Program-made: the position numbers and the translations under genes
DNA from: Ypsolopha sequella
Taxonomy: Eukaryota > Arthropoda > Insecta > Lepidoptera > Ypsolophidae
Direction of reading: 5' to 3'
NCBI GenBank assembly: GCA_934047225.1
Contig: OW203993.1
Location: 22,706,069 to 22,770,068 of the forward strand
DNA: 64,000 bases
Part shown: positions 10,660-20,937 of the stretch, piece after piece
Numbering within the stretch: the first letter of the stretch is position 1
How the letters are laid out: every line of letters starts with the position of its first letter
The notes under the pieces: model-generated
What the model was told of the DNA's origin: nothing
The model's input: only the letters and a program-made list of their open reading frames with translations
Database searches by the model: none

Positions 10660-10677
10660 GGGTCTGGGCCGATAACC
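10660..10677 (-). promoter_or_regulatory. copia primer-binding site
   Basis: Immediately inside the 5' LTR the minus strand reads GGTTATCGGCCCAGACCC. This closely resembles the start of the Drosophila copia PBS, which pairs with an internal part of initiator tRNA-Met (half-tRNA priming) rather than with a tRNA 3' end. Confidence 0.75.
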
Positions 10678-10864
10678 TTTTAGAATGGTTAGGAGAAGAA
10701 AACTAGGTTTGAGAATTTATTTTGAATATAATTACTGTAGCGTTGCACAATATACCTTGACCGGCATTATTATTCTGTTACAGTGACAGCAGTACAGACA
10801 ACTTAACTAACATAAAAAACATTAGTACCAATATAACAAAAATATAATTGTTGCCACATCAAAA
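10678..10864 (-). repeat. copia 5' LTR
   Basis: 187 bp, identical by eye to the 3' LTR at 7238-7424; it should carry the promoter. It abuts the PBS at 10677 and the ACTAG duplication at 10865-10869. Confidence 0.93.
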
Positions 10865-11445
10865 ACTAGCATTAATTCACAGAATGTTACCTTAAACCAT
10901 TCCAGTATTCAGAGTCGCGAACGATCTGGATTCGGGTATTGTTTCCGGTATAGTAATCAAGACTTGATAACTAAAAAGCTTCCTCTACTCAGATCCCTAG
11001 AAAGCATAAAAGTACTTGATCTGATACGCGGGAGGGATTTCTGCGCTATGCTCCCCGATCTCAGATCGCAAACGGCACGTGCAAAGAGAGAGAGAGAGCG
11101 ATATCATACGAATCTCTATGTTGTTTGTTTTGATTTAAATTAGTTCCGTTACCGCTTTGTCACGAAAACAATTATTCTAAAACCGCATCTCTACCGGGAA
11201 ACCTCCTAATAAGATGCATTAATTATTTAAAAACAAGCAAGAATGTGCCTAACGCTCGACAATTTTGTTGTTAATAACTTGTTGATTCGCCTAATGTTAA
11301 AATTTTTATGATTACACTGTCATAAGTTTTTATTACATCATCTTTATTATGCAATTCAAATTATTATTATTTCTTCAATCTTCGCTCGTTTACATAAAAG
11401 TCCTTACCAAACGTATTCTGTTAAACCTATAAGCCAAATTTTAGA

Positions 11446-11620
11446 CTGAGTAGCGGTAGGAATTCATATTCATAACGCTAGTGCTGCGTTTGTAAAGCCT
11501 CCCGCATTACAGAACTAAAAGCAGGGTACACTAATCTGAGTAGCGGTAGGAATTTATATCCATAACGCTAGTATTGCGTTAGTAAAGCCTCCCGCATTAC
11601 GGAACTAAAATCAGGGTAGC
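11446..11620. repeat. two ~90-bp tandem units
   Basis: Units start 'ctgagtagcggtaggaatt' at 11446 and 11536 and differ at a handful of positions. Each holds 'aaagcctcccgcattac', related to the element ends at 7217-7229 and 11657-11670. They are internal repeats of the element that hosts the copia insertion. Confidence 0.85.
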
Positions 11621-11708
11621 ATTTAATCCATCAAACTGAGCGTTCAATTGCTTAAAGGCTCCCGCAGCTCAGATGTACTGGGGTTCTGAATACTGGAAGG
11701 GTTTCCAT

Positions 11709-13555
11709 AAACGCCGCGCGGTCGCCGGCGCAGCCTCGTAGAATGCGCATTTCTATTCTACAGAACAGGAGGTACACTACGCGTCGCCGGGTAAGGTAAG
11801 TACTAGGTTAAAGTATCTGTGTATATTTATGTATGTATTATATAGGTATAAAATGTGTTATTATATTATTATATGTAATTATTTATATGTAAATAAATAT
11901 GTAACTGGATAAGTAGCCTACATATATTTATAAAATACAATTTTCTACTACCTTTATGAAAAAGTTCCATTTAATACTCGAAATTAGTTTAGAAAATTGA
12001 ACTTTCCGGGCTCCGTTGCGGAATGACAATCAGGTCAGTTTGAAATATCGTATTGAAATTTCATTTATTGCAAAATTAGGTTCTTTTTGACGTTTGTCTT
12101 CATTTCATGCTAAATTAGGTTCTTTTTGACGTCTTTAGTTTGTCTTTACAATTGAAATTTCCTGCGTTCCCTATATGTATAGTATCGGTAAGTAAGGTTG
12201 GTTTAACAATCATAGACAGCGTTGCCAACCCGTACGATAATTTCAGCCAGTGGTACGATGTACGATAACAACTATCTTAATTACGTTAAACATACGATAA
12301 TTTTGAGCATTGAATAAAAAAGCATCAATGCGCTAAAAGTACGTAAATGAAAAGCATTTGTATTAATTAAACGCTATAAAAACACGCAGACAACTTTCTT
12401 TCTCCCTCACTCGCGTTTGTGACATATACTATATGATTTTCGTAAAGACTTCGTGTCAACACTCATGGATAAATAAAACTGACAACAAAAAAAGGGGTGT
12501 AAGCAAACATTATTATTGTAAGGCCACAAAGAGCATTAAATTTGAGAAGTTTTATAAAACAAAAAAGGTTGCTCACAGAGACAAAAAGATAAGAGTCCAA
12601 TCGACCTCTGTTGGATGACGAGTTAGAAGAGATATAAAAGGGGGAAATCGATATCAGTCTGGACGCCCTTCTAATGACAGCCAAAAGAGCTCGCAAAAGG
12701 CCTCATAATATAAGCCTAAGTATTGATTTAGGACAGCTTAGTGCAAAAAAGTGAAAACTAAAATAATTATATTATATAAATATTTGATAGTACATTTATG
12801 TAAACTTGAGTTGATGTATTACATAAAAATTTTAAATCTGCAGAAATGTTTCTTTTGTTTTCTTTCTATAAAACCTCCCACTCTACCGTCTACACCTGCC
12901 TCTCAGGGTTTTGTAGTGGCAGTATTATAAAACGCTGACTTTAATTGCCTGTTGGTTTCGGCTCCTTGACTGGCCGAAACACGTACCTGGCCGACATCAA
13001 CAGGCTTTTGTAATCATGCCACTCTCCAGCAGTTTCAGCACCTAGAAACCCATTGGACTCCTCTACGAACTAATGTAAACAGCTCCGGAAAAACAATATA
13101 TATAAATATATGTTCTTGTAGATAATACATACGGTATGTGGAGATTTGTGTGTGAATTAGAGAGTGGATATATATATATATACACAAATATATTTGGCAC
13201 GAGTCAAATTTAACACTCGCGCACTTTGGAACCCGTGGTGACTGTGAAAAGATATTATTTATGTCGCTGATATAAATATATACCTCCCGATAATATTGAG
13301 AATTAGCAGGTAAGCAGATATTTACCGTGAAATGATCCAAATGGTACAGTCGCAGCGGATAAATATCACAATGGCGTATTTCACTGTAGGTGAAATCACA
13401 AATATTTTGACGAATGAGGGGTTTTAATGCATAGAAAAGAAGATATTCAATTCAACTGTTACGTCGCAGGAGGAAGATCTATTATCGAACGCTGCGCATG
13501 AACAGCTGTTACATAGACGAGGCGATGCTGCCTCCGAAAACGCTCGTATATTGGT
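11709..13555. other. intergenic, repeats only
   Basis: AT-rich. A ~44-bp direct duplication around 12075-12140 contains 'aaattaggttctttttgacgt' twice. 12955-13000 has a 'ggccgaaacacgtacctggcc' hairpin. Short ORFs at 12433-12700 and 13035-13340 are not recognisable. A (TA)n run lies at about 13169-13182. Confidence 0.5.
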
Positions 13556-13690
13556 GCTTTTTACCTTTTTAGGGTTCATGTATTTTTGTTTGAAAGTCAA
13601 ATATTTCCCAAACTAATGGTTTGCGCGGGTATGTTTCTTAGGAAAAGTGGTTCAGTACGATTGGTAGAATATGTAGTTTCATTTAAAGGT
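13556..13690 (+). repeat. dispersed repeat A (copy 1), at the 3' end of the OBP gene
   Basis: Contains 'atttcccaaactaatggttt', 'tttcttaggaaaagtggttc' and 'agtttcatttaaagg', shared with 30767-30906 and, inverted, with 45228-45365. It lies about 120 bp past the OBP stop codon. Confidence 0.75.
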
Positions 13691-13694
13691 ATTA

Positions 13695-13704
13695 TTTATT
13701 TATT
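13695..13704 (-). terminator. candidate polyadenylation signal of the OBP gene
   Basis: The minus strand reads aataaataaa 107-116 bases after the stop codon. It lies at the edge of repeat A, so the signal may be transposon-derived. Confidence 0.4.
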
Positions 13705-13810
13705 TTTACATCCGTAAATACTATGTGTGTGTTTTAAAATGATAAATCACGCGAAAAAAAAAACAACAGACACAACAATAGAAAAAAATGTAAATGAAAC
13801 TTGACAACGT

Positions 13811-14004
13811 TTAATAGTTAACAGTAATCTTGTGCTTATTGGAGGCCATGAGGCCATTGGTGCAGTCGTTGAGCTGCGAGGCCATCGAGCAGTCGTCACG
13901 GGCACGCGCGCTGGCCTCCACGCAGCGGTCCAAATTTTTCTCCAGTTTCTTTATCATCCTTGTGTCTTTTGCGTAGAACTTGCGCACCAGGGTGATTAGG
14001 TTGG
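13811..14004 (-). CDS. OBP exon 4 (C4-C5-C6 and stop)
   Basis: Acceptor gtctcag at 14005-14011; TAA at 13811-13813. Encodes ANLITLVRKFYAKDTRM, then C4, C5 and C6 (RCVEASARARDDC, then SMASQLNDC) and a short basic tail ending KITVNY. Confidence 0.93.
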
Positions 14005-17000
14005 CTGAGACGGAGCAAATGGATAATCATTAATGAGTATTTATTTATAATTATTAATGGATAATAAAGCCGATTCTCAAGTCTTTAATTTTAGTTTGAG
14101 TGCTGTTTAAACTTGAAATTATCCGAAGTAATTTCGCTTTTGTTTTTAACACTTAAGATAAAGACTCCTATTACGGCGGTAGTCAAAATCGACTCCAATT
14201 ATGGAGGTATTTTTATTTTCGTGTTTTAACCTCGTTTGAGTAAATTAAGGTACACCAAAATGAAGTTAATTCATTCATAGTCTTTTACTTTAGACTGGTG
14301 ATAGGCAGCGGCGTCACTGGTGCGAGGGTTCCAGCACCGCGCTCACCACCCCGCCTGCCCAGAGTGTGTGAGTATGGGCAATTCTTCCAGGATGACTTCC
14401 GGGAGTGGCAAAGTCCTGGAAAGGCTTATGTCCAGCAGTGGACGAACTAGGCTGATTGATGGATGGAAGTTCGAGATATATTTTGTCGAATAAGTCACCT
14501 CATTGATCGCACTGACTGATGGAAACTATTTATTGTGTAATTAAGATCTTATAATAGTTCCTTTGACAATGCCATAAAGGCGAAACCGGTCAGGAAGTTC
14601 TAGATAAATTTGTGGGATAGTACAAGTGATTTTCTGTTCATAATGTATTCCTAGTTCCACCAAGTGCCAACAATCAACAGTATAAACATATATTTAAATT
14701 ATAATTATCTATTTAAAATAATAAAAGGCCAAAAAAAGGCTTAAATATGTTATTTATTTAGTTATTCCTAATGGGAAGTACCTAGCAGTAAAAGTATTGG
14801 GCCGGTGTATGGATTATTTCAAATTAAGTTTTTTTTTACTGTATATGAACGAAGTAATGAGGAACATTGAAATAAAATAAAGAGATTGATACTTTTCGTT
14901 GTTGGTTTTTGATGGAACATTTGTAACATATTGTAAATAAAACAAATTCTTGGTACCGCCTTGGTAAGCCAGACGATGTTATTATAACGAAACCGGTCGC
15001 TAGTGTAGAATATATAAAAAGTGGAACAGGTACCAAGAATTTGTTTTATTTACAATATGATATCAAATAAATGGTGCTTGGCACAGATTTAGAACAGAGG
15101 TGCTTGCATAGTGTTCCTTCTTGAAATTTACATTTGTGTAGATGTCGCTTTGAGCAAGAGTACCAAGTGATGTAAAATGACAGTGTTTGTTGGTTGGGCA
15201 TAAATGTGGAGTCTGGATTTGGGCCAAATGCTCGTCGTTTTGATCAAAGTTTACTTTACACCACAGACTGGTAAGCCTATGGTCTGTGCTTTACAAACGC
15301 CACTGGGCTTACCTTTATTGACCTTTCCTTTTTCAATAACCCCATTTCTCTTTAGGACACAAGCGATCAGGCACTCAGCGTGCACAGGGGAATCCTTGCC
15401 AGGGGAGAGACGTTTCACAGGCCTTTTGTCATTACCTTAAGTAAAATTTAAAGAAAAGGTTATTTATTACTAACTTCCCGCATTTTGATGCATAAGCAGT
15501 CTGTTCTGAAACAAAAACAACGAGAGGTGTCGTGGGACAACCGTTTATAACGACGTTTCTGCAGTAATATACATAGACATACGCTTGCAAATACATACCT
15601 ACTTAAGATATAACAAGTGTCGTGATGGTCGAAGTCTTGCACTTTTTTCGGCCTAGCTCTCATCCGCCAAGTGTCTGGAGAGTAATGTGCGATAACAAAC
15701 TTATGTTGGCTGTGGTCGTTAAATATCAGATTCTTATTACGATGTTTATTTAGAGCAGTGTTTCTTAACCTTTTTTGTCCACGCACCCCTTAGGAAATCA
15801 AGCACAATTTTAAGGACCCCCTTAATAAATAAATCTCGGACCATTTATTTTAGTTCTACAAATTACAAAAAAAATATACTTTTTCATATAAAATACGTTA
15901 GTGAGAATTTTGGTGCTGCTTTTTGCATCTAAATTAGTGATATTTGGGTTTATATTATTACTGAGTTGTAGTCTCAAATCAATTTTATGATTGTTAAATG
16001 GTCCATATAGATTATGCTGCGGACCCCCATACATATGCTCGGGGACCCACAGGGGTCCGCGGACCACAGGTTAAGAAACGCTGATGTAGAGGGTTCGTGA
16101 GTTCTAGCGTTTTTAGGGTTCCGTAACCGAAAGGTGCCAAACGGGATCCTAATACTAAGTTTCTACTTTCTATCACAGAAGTCTACAGCTTCAGCCGTTA
16201 CATACTCGTAGGAAGCCAGTTGAAACGTTCACAGAATACGTTTTACTGTGGCCTCTATCAGAGTAAAAATACTTAAATTAAAAAACCGGCCAAGTGCGAC
16301 TCGGACTCGCGCACGAAGGGTTCCGTACCATTATCTTTAAAAACGGCAAAAAAAAACATGTCTGTTGTATGGGAGCCCCCTTAAATATTTATTTTATTCT
16401 ATTTTTTAGGTTTTTTTTGCTTCTAGCGGCAACAGAAATACATCTTCTGTGAAAATTTCAACTGTCTAACTATCACGGTTCATTAGATACAGCCTGGTAA
16501 CAGACGGACAGACAGATGGACAGCGGAGTCTTAGTAATAGGGTCCCGTTGGTTACGGAACACTAAAAAGAAATCAAATAGGAGGGGGATCCCCGTACACA
16601 AAAACCACGACAAAGTTGCATTTTTAACATTATCTTCGAAACAAGTGGAACGAAAAATATGGAAAAAAATCATGGTACCTAAGTAATAGGTGATTACTTA
16701 AAGATTACGGGAAAAATATAGCGGTAAAGAGATTAGGGTTCCGTACTCAGTGGGAGCCGCGAATTGTTTGCCAGACCACTATTCGCCTAGAAGAGCTGAA
16801 ATAATGCCGATACCGACCGGTGGAGCATCTGAGTGGACGGACTTTACTGTAGCAGTGATTAGGCTAGCAAAGCCAGCCTTCCAGACTGTCCATAGAGTGT
16901 ATACAAAAATTGGAAGCGTCTAAGGAGTGCGCCGCCAGCGCACAGAGGTGAAAAATCTAAAAAAGCTGGCCAAAACCTATTTTTTTCAAATTTGTCATAG

Positions 17001-20000
17001 GTTGGGTGAAAGATTGTTCCTGGTCCAATTATAGGGATAGAGGGATAGTGTGGGCAGAGGAAAATACCAAATATCCTTCTACCTCTGCTAAAATGGGTCA
17101 AAAATGAGCTGGTGTTGTTAGCTTTTGGGTAACAATTCATAGATCTAAAAATATACCTAATAGTGTTAAAAAATAACTATCCCCTCCTTTCTCTTACACT
17201 AACTCCCTTCCCCCTTAATTTCATACAGATAAATAATATACAAAAATGAAATGCAAGTCTTTCATAATCAAAAAATATATATAATTATGTTTAGTTTATT
17301 ATACAGTGTCAATTTCAGGATCCTCTAATAAATTTAACACACTTTGAAACAAAGGTAGAAAAGTTTTCTCAGAAGAGAGGTCAGATGACACCGTTAGTCT
17401 TTGATACGTGTCTACCATACACTGCTTTCGAAAAAAAAATTTGGAAAATTGCTCCCTTTATTTTCTCACATCTTTGTTTCTGCTCTCTTGAGCAATAGCT
17501 ACTTCCGAAGTTTCAATTATCCTTAAGCCATAGAACAGTATTTTGTGGAACGTCGTAGGCATATTAAACCATGGATAATGGAACACAAAAGTACATGCTG
17601 TTTTCAAGCAAAAAATCTTAAATTTGGCAGCATTTATTTTATATCCACTTGCCATGAACTTCAAAATTGAATGAAGCCGATTTAAGAGACTCAGGCTGAT
17701 ACTAGATATTTCAGTTACTTCCTCTGCATGCTGAAACATATTTCAAGCCGTGTTTCCATCTGTAGACACCCCTCCACCCTGCTTTGGTTCGTCTATATTA
17801 TGTAGACCAAGTTTTTCCCAAAAACCTTTGAGCGATCACTGGTTTCATCAAACTTCTTGGAAGGTCGGCCACCTCCTTGGTTGCGGGCTGAATGCACAAC
17901 AGGGAAAGTAACATAGGCATTGAACCAATTTTTGTTTTTGTCGGCGCACCCTGTAAAATTGTCATGTGCTTGTTGGAGATTGGTGTAATCTTGTTAACAA
18001 CCACTTGGTTTCGTGTGAAAAATCGGTGACACGTAGAGACTTTTTTCATCTTTTCTTGCAAGTATGTCCGTTTTTCGTGATGCTATCGAGAAGCATACTC
18101 CCTATAATAGCTGATAAGAGTGTATCTGCTAAAACAGGCTTCTTCGTTAGTTGATCCTAAAACAATTAAAAAACAAAAATTACCAAACATGACTAATAAA
18201 ATAAAATTTTTGTTAAGGCGACGGTTTCGGACTGGAAAATTTTCAGTGGTTTTAGCAATACTAATGATTACTTTTTGTAACAATGTTAACATTAAAGCCG
18301 GATGTGCCGGGAAATTCAACTTTATCATTTCATGAAAACTACTAAGCAGAAAAAAATAATTTTCACGTCGTTTTAGTGGCATTAATGTTTAAAAAAAAGT
18401 CATTGAGTATCTAAAATAAATAATAAAAAATAGGTAATTACCTTCTGGAGTAGAATCCATCGCAAAAACACAAACTTTCACTAAAACTTCCGAGTAAGAA
18501 ATTAATAAACGCAAGACTTAAAATTGTCGTAAACACATCCAATTTTGAACAAGTTCAACTTTGGACTGATGTAAAAATGACAACCCGTTTTTCAGATAGC
18601 CCTAATTGCTGTGAACCTTTTCATTGTTTATTCAGGTAGTAATTTAAATTATTTTTGATGTGTTTCGAGAATTTTTACGTTTTTAGGTTTCGACCAGCTT
18701 TTATGGATTTTTCACCTTCGTGCAGCGTGCGCTGAGGAGCAGACGGACTAATGAAGGCTGGGCTGACTGAGGCTGTTCGCCGAAGGTGACCAAAAGCAAA
18801 GCCGAAGCAGCGACGGCGAGTAAGGACGTCTGCGACAAATTACACGCGCCGCGCTCCGAGCGCCCCAGTTGCTTATAGAAAATGATTTATTTAATAAATC
18901 ATAGTTAACTCAAATTCGGTTTTTGCAAGGGGGATGGGCTAGGGGGCATCTCCTCTCACCCCTTCTCTTTAACTCTCTACGAAGGTGTTTAACATCTATA
19001 TTTTTACGAGGAATTTCGTTCCAAAAGCGTACGATACTTTTAAAGAAAATGTTTCCTATCTTTGGAATTGGTGTAACGCGCTTTAACTTATTTGACAGAA
19101 CTAAACTTAATTTAAGGTTTCTGTCTTTTTCTTTCCGTATCGTAAAGACAAAGACAGGACGCTCAAAATAAGGTTATTCCTGTCAAACAAGTTAAGTTGT
19201 GTTGCGTCGAATTGACACCATATGGTGGTCTCAAGCACTATACACTTTGGAAGTAGATAGTGAGGAGTGTCACCCTTTTTGACGTACCCTGTACTTCTTT
19301 GAGGCACTCAGTCATGTTCTTCTTGAAGGCGTCGACGTCGGATGTCACCTCGTTGGGTATTTCATAGTAAAACCAATCAGCTTCACTATCCTGCACTTTT
19401 TTGGCTGCAGATAACAGTTAGTGAGGTATTATACATAGGTACTTGCAAAGGTTCATAAATAATAGCACTATAAAAAAACTAGTTTTAGCGAGAATATACA
19501 AAGTGAGCCATTCCCCTGACCGACACCTGTCGCTACATCAAAGAAATTGCCGCTGTCTCGACTCTCGACACAAAAGAAACCGCCGGCTTCTGACCTGTCC
19601 CTTACCAAGAAGTGTAGTTGCAATTTATAACAGAGGTCCTACATGTTGTACCGTTTTCTGAAATTAAGTATCTTAATACTGAGAGAATGGACCGTTTTGC
19701 ATCGTCTCGCTGAATACAGTATTATACTATGGAACAATTTTGTCTAGATTCTAGTTACATAACGCGATTGCGAGTCATCTACCGAGTCACCTTGAATAAT
19801 TTAATGTAACTTTGCATCGTCTCGCTGAATACAGTATACTATACGACAATTTTGTCTAGATTCTAGTTCCATAACGCGATTGCGAGTCATCTATCGATTC
19901 ACCTTGAATAATTTAATGTAACTTTGCATCGTCTCGGTGAATACAGTATACTATGGGACAATTTTGTCAAGATTCTAGTTACATAACGCGATTTCGAGTC

Positions 20001-20523
20001 ATATATCGATTCACCTTGAATAATTTAATGTAACTTTGCATCGTCTCGCTACATATAGATTATTAGAGCTAAAAGAGCACTACCTCTCTCTGTCTTAAAG
20101 TTGGTAAGTTATTGTATGTATTTATTTATATTAGTATTTATCTATAGCAAAAAGTGTTATCAATCCGTTATACTGACCACTTACCAAGCCTCCACTATGA
20201 ATTTGGGTTGCATGAATAAACATCACCTTATATACGTGATCACTTACCAAGCCTCCAGTATGAATTTGGCTGTGTGAATAAATGCCACCTTATATACATA
20301 TGTGTTAATATACCTATTTACCTCGGTTTTTCTTGTCCAATTTCAGATTGCGCGTTATAATAGTGTCTTTATCGATATCAGCGCCTCTAACAGCATCGAT
20401 ACCCATCATTCTCTTCTCTAGTATGTCTTCTAAGTCAGCCTTCTTTTTACTCTCACATTTTATCAAACCAATTAATAAAAACAATACAAAAACTTGGGAA
20501 TACATGTCTGCTTTTACTAGCAT
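13811..20523 (-). CDS. odorant-binding protein, four coding exons, long N-terminal extension
   Basis: Exons 20322-20523, 19288-19404, 15313-15435 and 13811-14004 join in frame (all junctions phase 1) into 211 codons plus stop, or 205 from the second Met at 20505. That second Met gives a cleaner signal peptide (MYSQVFVLFLLIGLIKC). All six OBP cysteines are present: C1 in MTEC, 26 residues, C2-LIA-C3, 42 residues, C4 in DRC, 10 residues, C5, 8 residues, C6, exactly the classic spacing. OBPs are small secreted helical carriers of hydrophobic ligands in sensillar lymph and other fluids. About 80 residues precede C1 after the signal peptide, far more than usual; one long, conserved insect group (Obp59a type) has a similar total length, but orthology is only a guess. 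The introns are full of MITEs, a SINE and tandem repeats. Confidence 0.93.
14301..14466 (+). mobile_element. SINE / RTE-tail fragment
   Basis: Ends with 'aaggcttatgtccagcagtg' followed by 'gctgattgatggatgg', the 3' tail that RTE LINEs and their dependent SINEs share in Lepidoptera. The same sequence occurs inverted at 32800-32955 and inside the Helitrons near 58960-59160. It lies in OBP intron 3. Confidence 0.65.
14563..14680 (+). repeat. Penelope-like terminal fragment (copy 1)
   Basis: Shares 'gcgaaaccggtc', 'tacaagtg', 'ttttct' and 'ccaagtgccaacaatca' in order with 52556-52682. GAA-ACCGGT-C matches the hammerhead half-core (GAAA, palindromic stem III, cleavage C) carried by Penelope-like elements, but the CUGAUGA half is degenerate here. 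The class assignment is an inference. Confidence 0.5.
14927..15059. repeat. 133-bp hairpin with 31-bp arms
   Basis: 'catattgtaaataaaacaaa...' is mirrored by '...tttgttttatttacaatatg'. The loop again contains 'cgaaaccggtcgc'. Probably two Penelope-like ends in inverse array, or a MITE. It lies in OBP intron 3. Confidence 0.7.
15313..15435 (-). CDS. OBP exon 3 (C2-X3-C3)
   Basis: Acceptor ttacttaag just above 15435, donor GTAAGC just below 15313. Encodes KRPVKRLSPGKDSPVHAECL and then IACVLKRNGV, giving the diagnostic C-X3-C. Without this exon the protein would look like a four-cysteine protein. Confidence 0.93.
15436..15755. other. OBP intron 2, part without recognised elements
   Basis: No gene or repeat that I recognise before the hAT MITE at 15756. 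Confidence 0.4.
15756..16083. mobile_element. hAT-type MITE (family CAGTGTTTCTTAACC), copy 1
   Basis: Left end cagtgtttcttaacc, right end reverse complement cagcgtttcttaacc. The flanking octamers atttagag and atgtagag agree at 7 of 8 bases, an aged hAT target duplication. No coding sequence. It shares most of its length with 55873-56212. Confidence 0.85.
16105..16568 (+). repeat. dispersed lepidopteran repeat 'ggccaagtgcgagtcgg...'
   Basis: 16105-16165 has 'agggttccgtaaccgaaagg'. 16281-16568 starts 'ccggccaagtgcgactcgga' and ends 'gggtcccgttggttacggaa'. Shorter relatives lie at 1890-1970, 33705-33740 and within both Helitrons (58010-58180, 58640-58760 and mirror positions). Confidence 0.75.
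16569..17457. other. OBP intron 2, no gene recognised
   Basis: The minus-strand ORF at 16859-17140 has no recognisable motif and I do not support it as a gene. Confidence 0.4.
17458..17830 (-). pseudogene. remnant of an uncharacterised transposon-associated ORF
   Basis: The minus strand encodes GGGVSTDGNTA, then a stop, then an open stretch with SGYKINAAKFKIFCLKTAC, HYPWFNMPTTFHKIL and AIAQESRNKDVRK. From memory this pattern (DGNTARRFF; YPWYxMPxTVHKxLxHG; EARNKxxK) belongs to a multicopy, transposon-linked protein of unknown function in insects and cnidarians. It carries at least one internal stop and I see no N-terminal half, so it is a decayed copy in OBP intron 2, on the same strand as the host gene. 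Family recognition is moderate. Confidence 0.5.
17831..19082. other. OBP intron 2, possibly more of the same remnant
   Basis: Two minus-strand ORFs at 17798-18061 and 18083-18382 may be upstream parts of the decayed ORF, but I see no decisive motif. 18700-18800 has a hairpin 'caccttcg...cgaaggtg'. Confidence 0.35.
19083..19199. mobile_element. short palindromic MITE (copy 1), next to OBP exon 2
   Basis: Left 'aacttatttgacagaactaaa' faces right 'cctgtcaaacaagttaag'. It ends about 88 bp downstream of the exon 2 donor. A second copy at 34766-34873 sits next to an MTMR donor. Confidence 0.65.
19288..19404 (-). CDS. OBP exon 2 (C1)
   Basis: Acceptor ttatctgcag above 19404, donor GTACGTC below 19288. 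Encodes AKKVQDSEADWFYYEIP, DVDAFKKNMTEC (C1) and LKEVQ. Confidence 0.93.
19696..20055. repeat. 3.2 tandem copies of a ~112-bp unit in OBP intron 1
   Basis: Units begin 'tttgcatcgtctcg' at 19696, 19811, 19923 and 20035 and contain 'ttctagttacataacgcgat' and 'accttgaataatttaatgta'. The copies differ by a few bases. Not CRISPR: the units are contiguous without unique spacers. Confidence 0.9.
20177..20298. repeat. two ~62-bp tandem units near OBP exon 1
   Basis: 'cacttaccaagcctcca(c/g)tatga' occurs at about 20179 and 20241. The pair ends about 24 bp from the exon 1 donor. Confidence 0.8.
20322..20523 (-). CDS. OBP exon 1 (signal peptide and N-terminal extension)
   Basis: Two in-frame ATGs lie at 20523 and 20505. 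The second directly precedes a hydrophobic signal peptide (VFVLFLLIGLI). Then comes a charged stretch KKKADLEDILEKRM, ending at donor GTAAAT. I favour 20505 as the functional start, though both are possible. Confidence 0.88.
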
Positions 20524-20937
20524 GTAACTTATTTTCTGTAAAGATTAGAAATAGTGAAGGATTAAAAGTAATTGATTGTGAAACTGTGGTTAATTTTAAT
20601 TGGCTGTTAGCCCAATCAAAGGCGATATTTTCAGGTGTGCGTCGGTCGTGGGGTTCCGTCAATTAATTGAATTCGGATGAATTTTAACCCTATAAAGGGC
20701 ATAAGGTTTTTGCATAAAATATTGACGTCATAAATGATTTAATTATAAATTTAAAGTAATAAGTAAATATATTAAAAAAATCACAATATATTTTGGTGCC
20801 ATGTCAATAATTATTAGTGCGAGTATGTAAAAAATAAGAAGAATAACAAAATAAATATTAAATATATTACCAATTAAGGTAGAAAAAAATTGGTGGGAAA
20901 AATATTTCCCTCTGCCTTAAAAAGGATAAATTTTTAT
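20524..20937. other. 5' flank of the OBP gene
   Basis: The likely promoter region. CCAAT-like motifs appear on the minus strand about 90-110 bases upstream (cagccaattaaaatt; gattgggc). No clear TATA box could be assigned. Confidence 0.3.

Larger units (their letters stand above)
7238..10864 (-). mobile_element. Ty1/copia LTR retrotransposon, internally deleted
   Basis: Two 187-bp LTRs, identical by eye, bracket a gag-pol region on the minus strand. A 5-bp target duplication ACTAG flanks the element (7233-7237 and 10865-10869). The primer-binding site sits directly next to the 5' LTR and the purine-rich tract (gaaggggtg) directly before the 3' LTR. Gag, protease and integrase are present, but the reverse transcriptase is cut a few residues into its first conserved block and joined to the last residues of RNase H. 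Two further single-base frameshifts are present. Identical LTRs mean a very recent insertion, so the copy was probably mobilised by enzymes supplied in trans. Confidence 0.95.
7177..11708. mobile_element. inverted-repeat element interrupted by the copia insertion
   Basis: 7177-7229 (tatggaaacccttccagtat...) is repeated in inverse at 11656-11708. Removing the copia element leaves about 0.9 kb. Its interior repeats variants of 'gcctcccgca' and 'ccattccagtattcaga' (10895-10915, 11020-11035, 11500, 11590, 11657). No ORF belongs to it, so it is probably non-autonomous. The exact outer ends and class are unclear. Confidence 0.5.

Noticed and set aside
12433..12696. Overlapping ORFs, plus-strand one Lys-rich (KKRGVSKHYYCKATKS)
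   Set aside because: Looks faintly like decayed zinc-finger/transposase sequence but no motif is complete.
16859..17140. 93-aa minus-strand ORF
   Set aside because: No recognisable domain, intronic, composition like random AT-rich sequence.
19696..20055. CRISPR-like array
   Set aside because: Units of ~112 bp are contiguous with no unique spacers, in a eukaryotic intron.
13811..20523. Reading the OBP gene as a four-cysteine protein from three exons
   Set aside because: Phases of exons 2 and 4 also fit directly, but exon 15313-15435 has good splice sites, keeps phase and supplies C2-X3-C3.
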